A stretch of 64,000 nucleotides of DNA from Rivihabitans pingtungensis. Its GTDB lineage: Bacteria > Pseudomonadota > Gammaproteobacteria > Burkholderiales > Aquaspirillaceae. Positions 1 to 7,795 of this stretch are shown piece by piece. The position numbers and the translations under genes are program-made. Each line of letters begins with the position of its first letter. Positions within the stretch are counted from its first letter, which is position 1. The stretch lies in the NCBI RefSeq assembly GCF_003201855.1, contig NZ_QJKI01000005.1:1-64000 (forward strand), read 5' to 3'. Under the pieces are notes generated by a model that did not search any database, had not been told where the DNA came from, and was given only the letters and a program-made list of their open reading frames with translations.

Positions 1-50
1 GCCCATTCTTCGTCGCTGACATCGGATGGGTAAGGTTTGCGGTTTTCCAT
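1..50 (-). CDS. IS5-family transposase, N-terminal fragment (cut by window edge)
   Basis: The ATG is at 50-48 on the minus strand and only about 16 codons are inside the window. They read MENRKPYPSDVSDEEW, which matches the characteristic N-terminus of IS5-family transposases (RKPYPSDVSDEEW), the start of the DUF4096-type DNA-binding region. The catalytic DDE core would lie to the left of the window. The position just inside the element end at 93 agrees with a transposase start. Whether the full gene is intact is unknown. Confidence 0.75.
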   Translation of the reverse strand, partial: MENRKPYPSDVSDEEW

Positions 51-93
51 GGGGCTTGGATTTTACCGCTATGGGATAGTTCAGAACAGGCTC
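1..93 (-). mobile_element. End of an IS5-family insertion sequence (partial)
   Basis: The window opens inside an insertion sequence that reads leftward. Its terminal inverted repeat is seen at about 71-93 and reads GAGCCTGTTCTGAAC inward on the minus strand. It lies about 20 bases upstream of a transposase start codon. The base pair next to the end is TA (94-95), a target seen with IS5-family elements. The rest of the element lies outside the window, so its subgroup and integrity cannot be judged. Confidence 0.7.
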
Positions 94-95
94 TA

Positions 96-184
96 GTAAC
101 CATGTCACCATGGATGGTTTATTGGTGTTGGAACTCAAAGTCACTTGCTTGCCTGAATCTTTGTGTTTCAACGTGTCTGGCTAC
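96..184. mobile_element. Short MITE copy (89 bp) abutting the IS end
   Basis: This segment begins GTAACCATGTCACCATG and ends CAACGTGTCTGGCTAC. Both ends match, with a few differences, the terminal repeats of the MITE copies at 38986-39139 and 58251-58485 (GTAGCCAGTCAC and its complement). It is flanked by TA on both sides (94-95, 185-186), as expected for a TA target duplication. It is the shortest and most diverged of the three copies and has no coding capacity. Confidence 0.55.
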
Positions 185-186
185 TA

Positions 187-483
187 AGTGGTTATGCATA
201 ACCAACCTGGAATTCCGAGTTAAACCCATCCAGTAAGTGCGCGCTCATGCAGCTGGTTTGCGCCAGCTTTGTTTTGCTTGATTACTTAGAACTTGGCCAG
301 CATTACGAGGCAGAGTGCCGCTGCCGGACGGTGAAGTAGTCGGGTATAGCTTAGCGCTAAAAGTTGCTTCTGATCTGTACTGTTCCCTATTCTAATGCTA
401 TGGTGCAGAACTACTATATTTTAATGGGGTGGCTAATTTTTGGTTTTATGCTAGGTTTTACTAGCAAATAAGTTCAAGCCTCT
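187..483. other. AT-rich gene-free stretch
   Basis: No credible reading frame is visible. The stretch is clearly more AT-rich than most of the window and holds only short runs of A and T and the 3' flank of the minus-strand nucleotidase gene. It probably belongs to the same acquired patch as the IS end, the MITE and the 5'-nucleotidase gene. Confidence 0.5.
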
Positions 484-1434
484 TTATGTATTTGGCGCGC
501 CTGTAGGCTGATTTGTGATGCCAAACGGAATGTGGACCGATGGTGCCACCGTACTTGCCGACTTAAGATGGCCAGGTTGATCGTCGAAGAAAATATGAGG
601 TTTCAGTATGCCAAGAACTCTCCCTTTCTCTATCCCTCCGAGGAAAAATGCGTCATTAGCCATTACCCTCCAACTCTTCAATGTTTTCAGCGCGCGCTCG
701 TGAGATGGCGCATTTCGTGCGGTAACAATAGATATCCGAATCCGGTTTTTATACTCAGGGTTGCTCTTTTTATGTAGCTCCTCAATTGATTGGATCTTTG
801 AGATTCTAACCAAAAACTCTTTTAGAGGCCCAGGGTTATGAGCTTGCATGACGTTCCTTACTTCGTGCTCATGAAAAGCTGTTAAACCCGATGTCTGCAT
901 AACGGACTCTGATTCATCACCAGCCAGAACCCCATCAAAGTCGAAAGCGATACGTAAGGTTTTGTCGTTTTCATCGTCATCAAATTTCGAATCAAGAACC
1001 AGTCCTGCAGGATGACCAAGACCAATGGCAGCATCAACATCCGGCTTATTGCCAGAAAGAAACAAAGCAATGTTCAGCGCGGGAATGTAATCATATGGAG
1101 AGCGCCCTTGCATGAATATTGCCCTGGTCATACCTAAGTTATAATGTTCGATTGTTTTCATGACGCGCAACCCAGTGTCGGGGTCATTCCGAGAGAGGAG
1201 TACCACCTCCACTAGCGGGTCAGATAGGCTGGGACTGAGGTCATTAAGCGCTAATAGGCGTTTAATAAATGGATAAGCGATTCCTTTAGGTAATGGATTT
1301 TCGAGATTCTCCTCTTGATATTTGCGATACTGCTCTTCGCCTTCTCTGCGAAAAACTGCATCAGATTCACTTAGATCGAAGACTGCGCTTGATGCGACAC
1401 CGATGACTAGCCGGTTATCTAATTCGTATGGCAC
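484..1434 (-). CDS. Cytosolic-type 5'-nucleotidase (NT5C1-like family)
   Basis: A 316-residue protein resembling the cytosolic 5'-nucleotidase 1 family, which dephosphorylates nucleoside 5'-monophosphates. A HAD-like DFDGV motif is at residues 164-168, with the two aspartates expected to hold magnesium and the phosphoryl group. VLLSRNDPDTGLRV (about 78-91) and FFDDQPGH near the C-terminus are also typical of the family. There is no signal peptide, so it should be cytoplasmic. The gene stands alone, has clearly lower GC than its neighbours, and lies beside an IS end and a MITE, all suggesting recent acquisition. The specific nucleotide substrate cannot be told from sequence. Confidence 0.8.
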   Translation of the reverse strand: MPYELDNRLVIGVASSAVFDLSESDAVFRREGEEQYRKYQEENLENPLPKGIAYPFIKRLLALNDLSPSLSDPLVEVVLLSRNDPDTGLRVMKTIEHYNLGMTRAIFMQGRSPYDYIPALNIALFLSGNKPDVDAAIGLGHPAGLVLDSKFDDDENDKTLRIAFDFDGVLAGDESESVMQTSGLTAFHEHEVRNVMQAHNPGPLKEFLVRISKIQSIEELHKKSNPEYKNRIRISIVTARNAPSHERALKTLKSWRVMANDAFFLGGIEKGRVLGILKPHIFFDDQPGHLKSASTVAPSVHIPFGITNQPTGAPNT

Positions 1435-1770
1435 CTATGCTTCCTTTACGTTGACTCTTGCTGCGATAAGTCGGATGGAGTAATTGTGTTACAAGGGATT
1501 GATTTTTCGCCTATACTTATTCGAGCGAACGCCAAAACAAATTCAAAACCATAGAAATTCCTATATGCGCTTTTGTACATTTGATGGTGCCATATTGCCA
1601 CCACCAAATCAATGGCTGGTGGCAATATGGCGCCACATGAAATTAGCCGTGCGCACGCCTTGTGCAACGGGCTGATGCAGGAGGGTGGACGGAGCCCGTC
1701 CCCGTCGCTCCACTTTGGTTCATCCCGCCCACCCTCTATACTGCCGCTTTGTTGAGAGAGGACTTGAAGC
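1435..1770. other. Intergenic region between divergent 5'-nucleotidase and gpt genes
   Basis: About 336 bases with no supported gene; short frames here overlap the hairpin and the gpt leader. The notable content is a long hairpin at 1586-1634. A purine-rich GAGAGGA about 13 bases before the gpt ATG is its likely ribosome-binding site. GC rises from the AT-rich left part to the high-GC gpt side. Confidence 0.5.
1586..1634. repeat. Long perfect-stem hairpin upstream of gpt
   Basis: Arms GGTGCCATATTGCCACCA (1586-1603) and TGGTGGCAATATGGCGCC (1617-1634) pair over 18 positions with a single mismatch or G-U pair and a 13-base loop. No T-run follows on either strand, so a simple intrinsic terminator is unlikely. 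It lies between divergent genes and could be an operator, an mRNA leader structure or a relic of a mobile element. Confidence 0.75.
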
Positions 1771-2286
1771 ATGGAACACAACCCCTACCGCGACGATGTG
1801 GTGATTTCCTGGGCGGAGTTGCACCGCGACACCCGTCGTTTGTGTCATGAGTTGATGGCCAAGGGGCCGTTCAAGGGCATTATCGCCATTGCCCGGGGTG
1901 GGCTGATTCCGGCAGCCTTGGTGGCGCGGGAGTTGGAGATTCGCTTGATCGACACCATTTGCGCGGCCAGTTATGAATCCAGCGACGACGACAGCGCGCA
2001 AACCCAGCGCAAGGAAGTGCGCATCCTCAAGGGCATTGAGCATGATGGCGAGGGGTATTTGCTGATTGACGATCTGGTGGATACCGGCAACACCGCGCGG
2101 GTGATTCGTCAGTTGTTGCCCAAGGCGTATTTTGTCACGCTGTACGCCAAGCCGATGGGGCGTCAGGTGGTGGATTTGTGCGTGAAGGAGTTCAGCCAGG
2201 ATAAATGGGTGTACTTCCCGTGGGACATCGATTATCAGTTTGTGCCGCCGATCAAGAAGCGGCTGAAAGCTGAGCAACAGGGGTGA
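1771..2286 (+). CDS. gpt: Xanthine-guanine phosphoribosyltransferase
   Basis: A 171-residue purine phosphoribosyltransferase that makes GMP and XMP from guanine or xanthine and PRPP. The PRPP-binding signature LLIDDLVDTGNTA (97-109) and the upstream ARGG loop (41-44) are clear. WVYFPWDID near the C-terminus is typical of Gpt proteins. A GAGAGGA ribosome-binding site precedes the ATG at a suitable distance. An inverted repeat that could end transcription follows at once (2292-2326). It fits the purine theme of the next 30 kb but is not in an operon with those genes. Confidence 0.93.
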   Translation: MEHNPYRDDVVISWAELHRDTRRLCHELMAKGPFKGIIAIARGGLIPAALVARELEIRLIDTICAASYESSDDDSAQTQRKEVRILKGIEHDGEGYLLIDDLVDTGNTARVIRQLLPKAYFVTLYAKPMGRQVVDLCVKEFSQDKWVYFPWDIDYQFVPPIKKRLKAEQQG

Positions 2287-2291
2287 TGATG

Positions 2292-2326
2292 AACGGGCCT
2301 GAGTCGCGTGGCGATTCAGGCCCGTT
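2292..2326 (+). terminator. Hairpin directly after gpt
   Basis: The arms AACGGGCCTGAGTCGC and GCGATTCAGGCCCGTT pair at 15 of 16 positions around a GTG loop, starting 6 bases after the gpt stop codon. Only TTT inside the stem end follows, so it is a weak candidate intrinsic terminator. It is followed directly by a TAAG palindrome copy. Confidence 0.6.
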
Positions 2327-2330
2327 TAGC

Positions 2331-2434
2331 GTGGCGAACAAAACCCGCCTGGCGTTGTTGCCCGACCTTGCCGTACTTACCTGTACGGTCTGCGGTCGTG
2401 CGCCTGGCCAGGATCGTGGCACTGGGTTTTGCAG
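2331..2434. repeat. TAAG palindrome, copy 1
   Basis: Contains the family blocks: outer arm with ACAAAACCC, CTGGCGTTGTTG, GACCTTGCCGTAC, GTACGGTCTGCGGTC, CGCCTGGCCAGGATC and GGGTTTTG. It lies 3' of gpt and between convergent gpt and pepN. The outermost ends are diverged. Confidence 0.75.
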
Positions 2435-2489
2435 TGGGTCTTGGTCTGAGCTGCGCGTGGTGAAATCACTCGGCGCAGCGTCAGGCGGC

Positions 2490-5114
2490 TTAGGCGTTCA
2501 GGTTTTTCGACACAATTTCATACACATCGCGCGACAGGCCGTCGTGGGCCAGCACGCGGGCCAGTTCCACGCGCATCAGCTCGGCGCGGGCCGGTTCGAC
2601 GCGGCTGCGGCGGTTAAAGCAGCTGACCAGCCGCGAGGCCACTTGCGGGTTGATGGCGTCAATCGCCAGCACCTGGTCGGCCATAAAGCGGTAGCCGCTG
2701 CCGTCGGCGGCGTGGAAAGCGGCCAGGTTGCGGCCAAAGGCGCCAATCAGCGCGCGCACCTTGTTCGGGTTGGTCAGCGCAAAAGCCGGGTGCTCCATCA
2801 GCGCGGTGACGGTGCGCAGCACGTCCTGGCGGCGGCTGCCGGCTTGCAGGGTGAACCATTTGTCCATCACCAGGGCTTCGTCGGCAAAGCGCTGGGCAAA
2901 GTCGGCAAACAGGGTGTCGCGGGCGTGGCTGTGGCTGTCGGCCAGCGCCGCCAGCGCGCCCATGCGGTCGGTCATATTGTCGGCTTGCTGGTATTGCTGG
3001 CTGGCCAGCGCGCCAGCGTCGCCGCCGGGCAGTAGCGCCAGATAGGACAGCGCCAGGTTTTTCAGCGCGCGCCGGCCGGCGTCTTCGTGGCGGAAGGCCA
3101 GGCCGCTGTGGCGGCGCCAGGCGGCGTCCCAGCGCTCGGCCAGCGCCTGCGCCAGCTCGGCGCGCGCCTGTTCGCGCACCTGGCACAGGCGGGCGGGGTC
3201 GGCGTGGTCTTGCAGCTCCAGCAGCTCTACTTCGGCCGGCAGGGTCAGCGCCAGCGCGGCAAAGGCCGGGTCGCTGTCGGCGTGGTCCAGCAGTTGGGCA
3301 AAGGCGTCGATCAGGCAGGCCGACAGCGTGGCCTCGCCTTCGCCCCGGTACAGGCGCAACAGCTCGCGGGTGGCCAGGGTCTGGCCGGCTTCCCAGCGGT
3401 TGAAGGCGTCGCTGTCGTGGGCGCACAGAAAAGCCAGTTCTTCATCGCGGTAGGCGTAGTTCAGCCGCACCGGGGCCGAGAAGTTGCGCAGCAGCGAGGG
3501 CAGCGGTTTTTCGTTCAGGCCGACAAAGGTAAAGGTTTGTTCGGCCTCAGTCACCGACAGCACGCGGGTGAGCGGGCCGGGGGCGTCGTCGCTGGCCAGG
3601 GTAACCGGCAGCTCGCTGCCGTCGGCAGCCAGCAGGCCCACCGCCAGCGGGATGTGAAACGGCAGCTTGTCGGTTTGCCCTGGGGTGTCCGGGCAGTGCT
3701 GGCGCACGGTCAGCGAGGCGGCGCCGCCTTCGGCAAACCAATCCAGGCTGACATCCAGCACCGGCGTGCCGGCCTGGCTGTACCAGCGTTTGAACTGGGT
3801 GAGGTCGATATGGTTGGCGTCGGCCATGGCGGCGACAAAATCTTCGCAGGTCACCGCCTGGCCGTCGTGGCGGCGGAAGTACAAATCCATGCCCTGACGG
3901 AAGCCCGCCGCGCCCACCAGGGTGTGGATCATGCGCACCACTTCGGCGCCTTTTTCGTACACCGTCAGGGTGTAGAAATTATTCATCTCGATGTAGGACT
4001 CGGGGCGCACCGGGTGGGCGGTGGGGCCGGCGTCCTCAGGAAACTGCAAGGCGCGCAGGCCGCGCGCGTCTTCGATGCGCTTGACCGCGCGGCTTTGCAT
4101 GTCTGCCGAGAATTCCTGGTCGCGGAACACCGTCAGCCCTTCTTTCAGGCTGAGCTGGAACCAATCCCGGCAGGTGACGCGGTTGCCGGTCCAGTTGTGG
4201 AAGTATTCATGGGCAATCACCGCCTCGACGCCTTCAAAGTCGAAGTCGGTGGCGGTTTCGCGGTTGGCCAGCACAAACTTGGTGTTGAAGATGTTCAGGC
4301 CTTTGTTTTCCATGGCGCCCATATTGAAGTCGCCAACGGCGACAATCATATACGTGTCCAGGTCGTATTCCAGGCCAAACACCTGCTCGTCCCACTGCAT
4401 GGATTTTTTCAGCGAGCTCATCGCGTGGGCGGTTTTGTCCATGTCTGCCGGGGCGACGTAAATCTCCAGCGTCACCTTGCGCCCGCCGCGCGTGGTGTAG
4501 TGGTCGCGCAGCACCGACAATTTGCCGGCCACCACGGCAAACAGATAGGCCGGTTTCCGGTATGGGTCCACCCATTTCACCCAATGGCGCTTGCGGTTTT
4601 CGGTCAGCCCTTCGCCCACTTTATTGCCATTGGACAGCAGCACCGGAAAGCGCTGGCGATCAGCAATCAGCGTGGTGGAAAACTTGGCCATCACGTCCGG
4701 GCGGTCGAGGTAATAGGTGATTTTGCGAAAGCCTTCTGGCTCGCACTGGGTGTACAGATTGCCATTGGAGGCGTACAGGCCCATCAGCGAGGTGTTGGCG
4801 GCCGGCTCCAGCCGGGTTTCGATGTCCAGAATAAAGCTCTCGGGCACGCCGGGCAGAGTCAGCACTTCATCGGCCAGCGTCCACGCCGACGGCGCCAGCG
4901 CTTCGCCATCCAGCCGCACCGCCACCAGCTCGGCGCTGCCATCCAGCTGCAGCGTGTCGCTGGCGTCGGCCTTGGGGTTGCGTTTGACCACCATGCGCGC
5001 ACGCACGCTGGTGTGGCTGTCCAGAATGTCGAATTCCAGATCGACGCGATCAATCAGGAACGGGGCCGGACGGTAGTCTTTCAGGTATTTGGCGACGGGC
5101 GCAGAAGCGGACAT
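2490..5114 (-). CDS. pepN: Aminopeptidase N (M1 family)
   Basis: An 874-residue zinc aminopeptidase that removes N-terminal residues from peptides in the cytoplasm. The exopeptidase motif GAMENKG and the zinc motif HEYFHNW, followed by the glutamate in LSLKEGLTVFRDQEF, are visible around residues 260-330. E. coli PepN is 870 residues. An in-frame upstream extension exists, but the ATG at 5114 giving MSASAPVAKYLKDYRPAPF matches the usual N-terminus, so that start is chosen. The C-terminal alpha-helical domain is complete. The gene stands alone, converging with gpt. Confidence 0.95.
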   Translation of the reverse strand: MSASAPVAKYLKDYRPAPFLIDRVDLEFDILDSHTSVRARMVVKRNPKADASDTLQLDGSAELVAVRLDGEALAPSAWTLADEVLTLPGVPESFILDIETRLEPAANTSLMGLYASNGNLYTQCEPEGFRKITYYLDRPDVMAKFSTTLIADRQRFPVLLSNGNKVGEGLTENRKRHWVKWVDPYRKPAYLFAVVAGKLSVLRDHYTTRGGRKVTLEIYVAPADMDKTAHAMSSLKKSMQWDEQVFGLEYDLDTYMIVAVGDFNMGAMENKGLNIFNTKFVLANRETATDFDFEGVEAVIAHEYFHNWTGNRVTCRDWFQLSLKEGLTVFRDQEFSADMQSRAVKRIEDARGLRALQFPEDAGPTAHPVRPESYIEMNNFYTLTVYEKGAEVVRMIHTLVGAAGFRQGMDLYFRRHDGQAVTCEDFVAAMADANHIDLTQFKRWYSQAGTPVLDVSLDWFAEGGAASLTVRQHCPDTPGQTDKLPFHIPLAVGLLAADGSELPVTLASDDAPGPLTRVLSVTEAEQTFTFVGLNEKPLPSLLRNFSAPVRLNYAYRDEELAFLCAHDSDAFNRWEAGQTLATRELLRLYRGEGEATLSACLIDAFAQLLDHADSDPAFAALALTLPAEVELLELQDHADPARLCQVREQARAELAQALAERWDAAWRRHSGLAFRHEDAGRRALKNLALSYLALLPGGDAGALASQQYQQADNMTDRMGALAALADSHSHARDTLFADFAQRFADEALVMDKWFTLQAGSRRQDVLRTVTALMEHPAFALTNPNKVRALIGAFGRNLAAFHAADGSGYRFMADQVLAIDAINPQVASRLVSCFNRRSRVEPARAELMRVELARVLAHDGLSRDVYEIVSKNLNA

Positions 5115-5344
5115 GGCGAGAAAAATCCAGGCAACAAAAGGGGGGGAGTGCAGCGGAAAACCGCAGACAGGCCATCTAGCAGACAACGTGCCAACCGGGG
5201 TTTCGTGATGCTGAACCATTATAACGCCGGCCTGACACGCCCGAAATGCATGACTGCACAGAAATCACCACAGGGCCGCTGCCAATCGGCCGGGGCAAAA
5301 CCACCAAGCGATGCGCGCGCACCGCGTGGATTCCTTTGCTGCGC
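5115..5344. other. Upstream region of pepN, no gene seen
   Basis: About 230 bases hold the pepN leader and unassigned sequence before a TAAG palindrome copy at 5345-5452. The pepN leader contains a run of seven G on the plus strand at about 5140. No RNA gene or credible small reading frame was found. Confidence 0.4.
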
Positions 5345-5452
5345 TAGCGTCGCGGACACAACCCAGCGCAGCGGTCCTGGCTAGGCGGGTGACCGCAGAC
5401 AATACGAAAGTACCGCTCCGCCACGCCAGGCGGGTTGTATGAGCCGCGCTTA
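5345..5452. repeat. TAAG palindrome, copy 2 (supplies the uraD stop codon)
   Basis: Reads CGGACACAACCCAGCGCAGC, then CCTGGCTAGGC, GTGACCGCAGACA, CGCCAGGCGGGTTGTATGAG and the terminal GCCGCGCTTA. The final TTA (5450-5452) is the TAA stop codon of uraD on the minus strand. The central part is shortened relative to full copies. Confidence 0.8.
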
Positions 5453-5968
5453 CTCGTCCAGCAGCGCATTCAGCCGGATATTGGCGATGCGCACAATCTG
5501 GCTCAGCGCCTCGGCAAATTCGTCTTCTGGCGCGCGCGCCAGCCGCTGGCGCATGGCGGCCAGAATATCCGTCCGACTCAGGCCGGTGACGGCGATGATG
5601 AACGGCCAGCCAAAGCGCTGGCGATAGGCCAGGTTCAGCGCCTGCAACTCGGCAAATTCGGCTGGGGTGCAGGCGTTCAGCCCGGCGCCGGCTTGCTCGC
5701 GGGCGGAATCCGCCGTCAGCTCGCCGCGAATGGCCGCCTTGCCGGCCAGCTCCGGGTGGGCGCACATCAGCGCCAGCTGTTCATCGCGGCTGGCGGCGTG
5801 CAAGGTGGCGGTCAGCGCGGCGGTGAGCGCGGCGCGGTCGGCAAACGGGCGGCGCGCCCAGGCGAGGCGCATCACCCACGGCGAATGCTCGAACACCGCG
5901 CCGACGGCGGCAACAAAACCCTCATTGTCCAGGGCGGACAGCTGAGCAAGAGTCAAAAAAGCAGGCAT
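5450..5968 (-). CDS. uraD: OHCU decarboxylase (2-oxo-4-hydroxy-4-carboxy-5-ureidoimidazoline decarboxylase)
   Basis: A 172-residue enzyme converting OHCU, the second intermediate after urate oxidation, to S-allantoin. Family features include the N-terminal region ending in FEHSPWVMRLAW, the HPELAGKAA motif with the likely catalytic histidine (about residue 70), and QRFGWPFIIAVTG near 118-130, followed by EDEFAEAL and IANIRLNALL. The length is normal for UraD. It is divergent from uraH-puuD-guaD across 233 bases, so the four encode consecutive purine-degradation steps. Its stop codon is formed by an adjoining TAAG palindrome. Confidence 0.93.
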   Translation of the reverse strand: MPAFLTLAQLSALDNEGFVAAVGAVFEHSPWVMRLAWARRPFADRAALTAALTATLHAASRDEQLALMCAHPELAGKAAIRGELTADSAREQAGAGLNACTPAEFAELQALNLAYRQRFGWPFIIAVTGLSRTDILAAMRQRLARAPEDEFAEALSQIVRIANIRLNALLDE

Positions 5969-6040
5969 ATCAGTGGCCAGGCTGTGGTTCGTGTGGCTAG
6001 CCTACGAACTTGCCCGCCCTGCCGGCAAGCGGCGGCGGGA

Positions 6041-6046
6041 TATAAT
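6041..6046 (+). promoter_or_regulatory. Candidate -10 element upstream of uraH
   Basis: A perfect TATAAT lies in the 233-base gap between the divergent uraD and uraH genes, and a second TATAAT occurs at 6161-6166. Neither has a strong -35 at the standard distance. The second is about 36 bases before the uraH ATG and is the better placed of the two. Confidence 0.3.
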
Positions 6047-6201
6047 GCTCTTGCCCGTGGCGATATATGACCGCACTGATCCGCTGCAAACGCTTCATTC
6101 CGTGGGATTATGCGCAAACCGCCATAGTCCTCATGCCTCCCCGCCCATCGGCAAGCTCCCTATAATCAGGCGCATCGAACACCGTTTTGCGAAAGCCGCC
6201 C

Positions 6202-6558
6202 ATGGGACGCCTGACCACCCACGCCCTTGACACCGCCCACGGCTGCCCGGCCGCCGGGCTGGCCTACACCCTGTACCGGCTGGACGCCGCTGGCGCACGC
6301 CAGCTGCTGGCCCACGGCCACACCAACGCCGACGGCCGCGCCGATGCGCCGCTGCTGGCCGACGCCGCCCTGCTGGCCGGGGTGTATGAGCTGGAATTTG
6401 CCGCAGGCGATTATTTTCGCCGCCGGGGCGTGACCCTGCCCGAGCCACCGTTTTTGGATGTGGTCAGCCTGCGCTTTGGCGTGGCCGACCCCGCCGGCCA
6501 CTACCATGTGCCGCTGCTGGTGTCGCCGTGGGCCTACTCCACCTACCGGGGCAGCTGA
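6202..6558 (+). CDS. uraH: 5-hydroxyisourate hydrolase
   Basis: A 118-residue transthyretin-like protein that hydrolyses 5-hydroxyisourate to OHCU. The N-terminal [15 protein letters not shown] and the C-terminal signature YSTYRGS, which contributes the active site, are both present. An upstream TTG at 6187 is in frame, but the ATG at 6202 matches the family N-terminus. Its TGA stop overlaps the puuD ATG by one base, indicating translational coupling. Together with UraD on the opposite strand it forms the standard pair downstream of urate oxidation. Confidence 0.95.
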   Translation: MGRLTTHALDTAHGCPAAGLAYTLYRLDAAGARQLLAHGHTNADGRADAPLLADAALLAGVYELEFAAGDYFRRRGVTLPEPPFLDVVSLRFGVADPAGHYHVPLLVSPWAYSTYRGS

Positions 6559-7754
6559 TGGACAGCGGATACTGGCTGGAAATCGCCTCGCTGCTGCTGC
6601 GCTGGCTGCACCTGATTGTCGGCATCGCCTGGATTGGCTCGTCGTTTTACTTTGTCTGGCTGGACAACAGCCTGCGCCCGCCAACCGACCCGGCCTTGCG
6701 CGAAAAAGGCGTGGGCGGCGAGCTGTGGGCGGTGCATGGCGGCGGGTTTTACAACCCACAAAAATACCTGGTGGCCCCCAAACAACTGCCCGACGAACTG
6801 CATTGGTTCAAGTGGGAATCGTATTCCACCTGGCTGTCCGGTTTTGCCCTGATCAGCGTGCTGTATTACGCCCAGGCCGGCAGCTATATGATCGACCCGG
6901 CCAAGGCGGCGCTGTCGCCCGGCCAGGCGGTGGCGCTGGGCCTGGCCACGCTGGCTGGCGGCTGGCTGGTGTACGACGGCCTGTGCCGGCTGCTGATGCG
7001 CCGCTCGATCCTGCTGTTTGCCGCGCTGTACTTTGCCTTTGTGGTGGCGGTGGCCTGGGGGCTGACGCACTGGCTGTCTGGCCGGGCGGCGTTTATCCAT
7101 GTCGGGGCCATGCTGGCCACCACCATGAGCGGCAATGTGTTTTTCTGGATCATCCCCGGCCAGAAAAAAACCGTGGCCGCCATGCGCCGGGGCGAGGCGC
7201 CCGACCCAATCCACGGCCAGCGCGCCAAGCAGCGCAGCGTGCACAACAACTACCTCACCCTGCCGGTGTTGTTCTGCATGATCTCCAACCACTACGCGCT
7301 GACCTATAACCACCCGCAGGCCTGGCTGGTGCTGGCGCTGATTTTGCTGGCCGGCGTGCTGATCCGGCATTTTTTCAATTTACGCCACCATGGCCGGCTG
7401 GCCTGGCACTACCCGCTGGCCGGCATTGCGCTGCTGCTGGGCGTGTTTATCTGGCTGGCGCCGAAAGCCCCAACGCCTGCCGCACAAGGCAGCGCCCCCG
7501 CGCCCACCCTGGCCGAAGTGCGCCCGGTGATTGCCGCGCGCTGCCTGGCCTGCCACGCCAGCGCGCCGACGCTGATGGCCGCCGCCCCGGCCGGACTGAA
7601 GCTGGACAGCGACGAAGCGCTATACGCCCAGCGTCAGCGCGTGGTGGACCAGGCCGTGCGGCTAAAAGCCATGCCGCTGGGCAACGTCACCCAAATGACC
7701 GACGCCGAGCGCGCGCTGCTGGCGCGCTGGGCGGCCGGCGGCTTTGCCCGCTGA
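6558..7754 (+). CDS. puuD: Membrane urate oxidase/hydroxylase with C-terminal cytochrome c domain
   Basis: A 398-residue inner-membrane protein of the PuuD family, which oxidises urate to 5-hydroxyisourate and passes electrons to the respiratory chain rather than to oxygen directly. About eight hydrophobic segments span residues 5-310, with WIGSSFYFVWLDN near the start. The C-terminal domain carries a CLACH haem c motif near residue 340, typical of PuuD and absent from soluble uricases. The start is the ATG overlapping the uraH stop. It is co-transcribed with uraH and probably guaD. Confidence 0.92.
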   Translation: MDSGYWLEIASLLLRWLHLIVGIAWIGSSFYFVWLDNSLRPPTDPALREKGVGGELWAVHGGGFYNPQKYLVAPKQLPDELHWFKWESYSTWLSGFALISVLYYAQAGSYMIDPAKAALSPGQAVALGLATLAGGWLVYDGLCRLLMRRSILLFAALYFAFVVAVAWGLTHWLSGRAAFIHVGAMLATTMSGNVFFWIIPGQKKTVAAMRRGEAPDPIHGQRAKQRSVHNNYLTLPVLFCMISNHYALTYNHPQAWLVLALILLAGVLIRHFFNLRHHGRLAWHYPLAGIALLLGVFIWLAPKAPTPAAQGSAPAPTLAEVRPVIAARCLACHASAPTLMAAAPAGLKLDSDEALYAQRQRVVDQAVRLKAMPLGNVTQMTDAERALLARWAAGGFAR

Positions 7755-7755
7755 G

Positions 7756-7782
7756 TTATCCACAGTTCGATTGTTATCCACA
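7756..7782. promoter_or_regulatory. Two perfect DnaA boxes between puuD and guaD
   Basis: TTATCCACA occurs at 7756-7764 and again at 7774-7782, in the same orientation and 18 bases apart, filling much of the 41-base gap between the two genes. TTATCCACA is the strongest DnaA-binding sequence known in E. coli. No other features of a replication origin are present, so regulation or DnaA titration is more likely. Confidence 0.7.
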
Positions 7783-7795
7783 GGCCCCGATACCC

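Noticed and set aside
3087..5384. 765-residue open frame antisense to pepN
   Set aside because: It mirrors the pepN frame in high-GC DNA, its product is rich in Gly, Gln, Val, Ala and His with no domain, and it overlaps a complete, clearly recognisable aminopeptidase gene.
7756..7782. Replication origin suggested by DnaA boxes
   Set aside because: Only two boxes, no AT-rich unwinding region, and no dnaA, dnaN, gyrB, parAB or gidA genes nearby.
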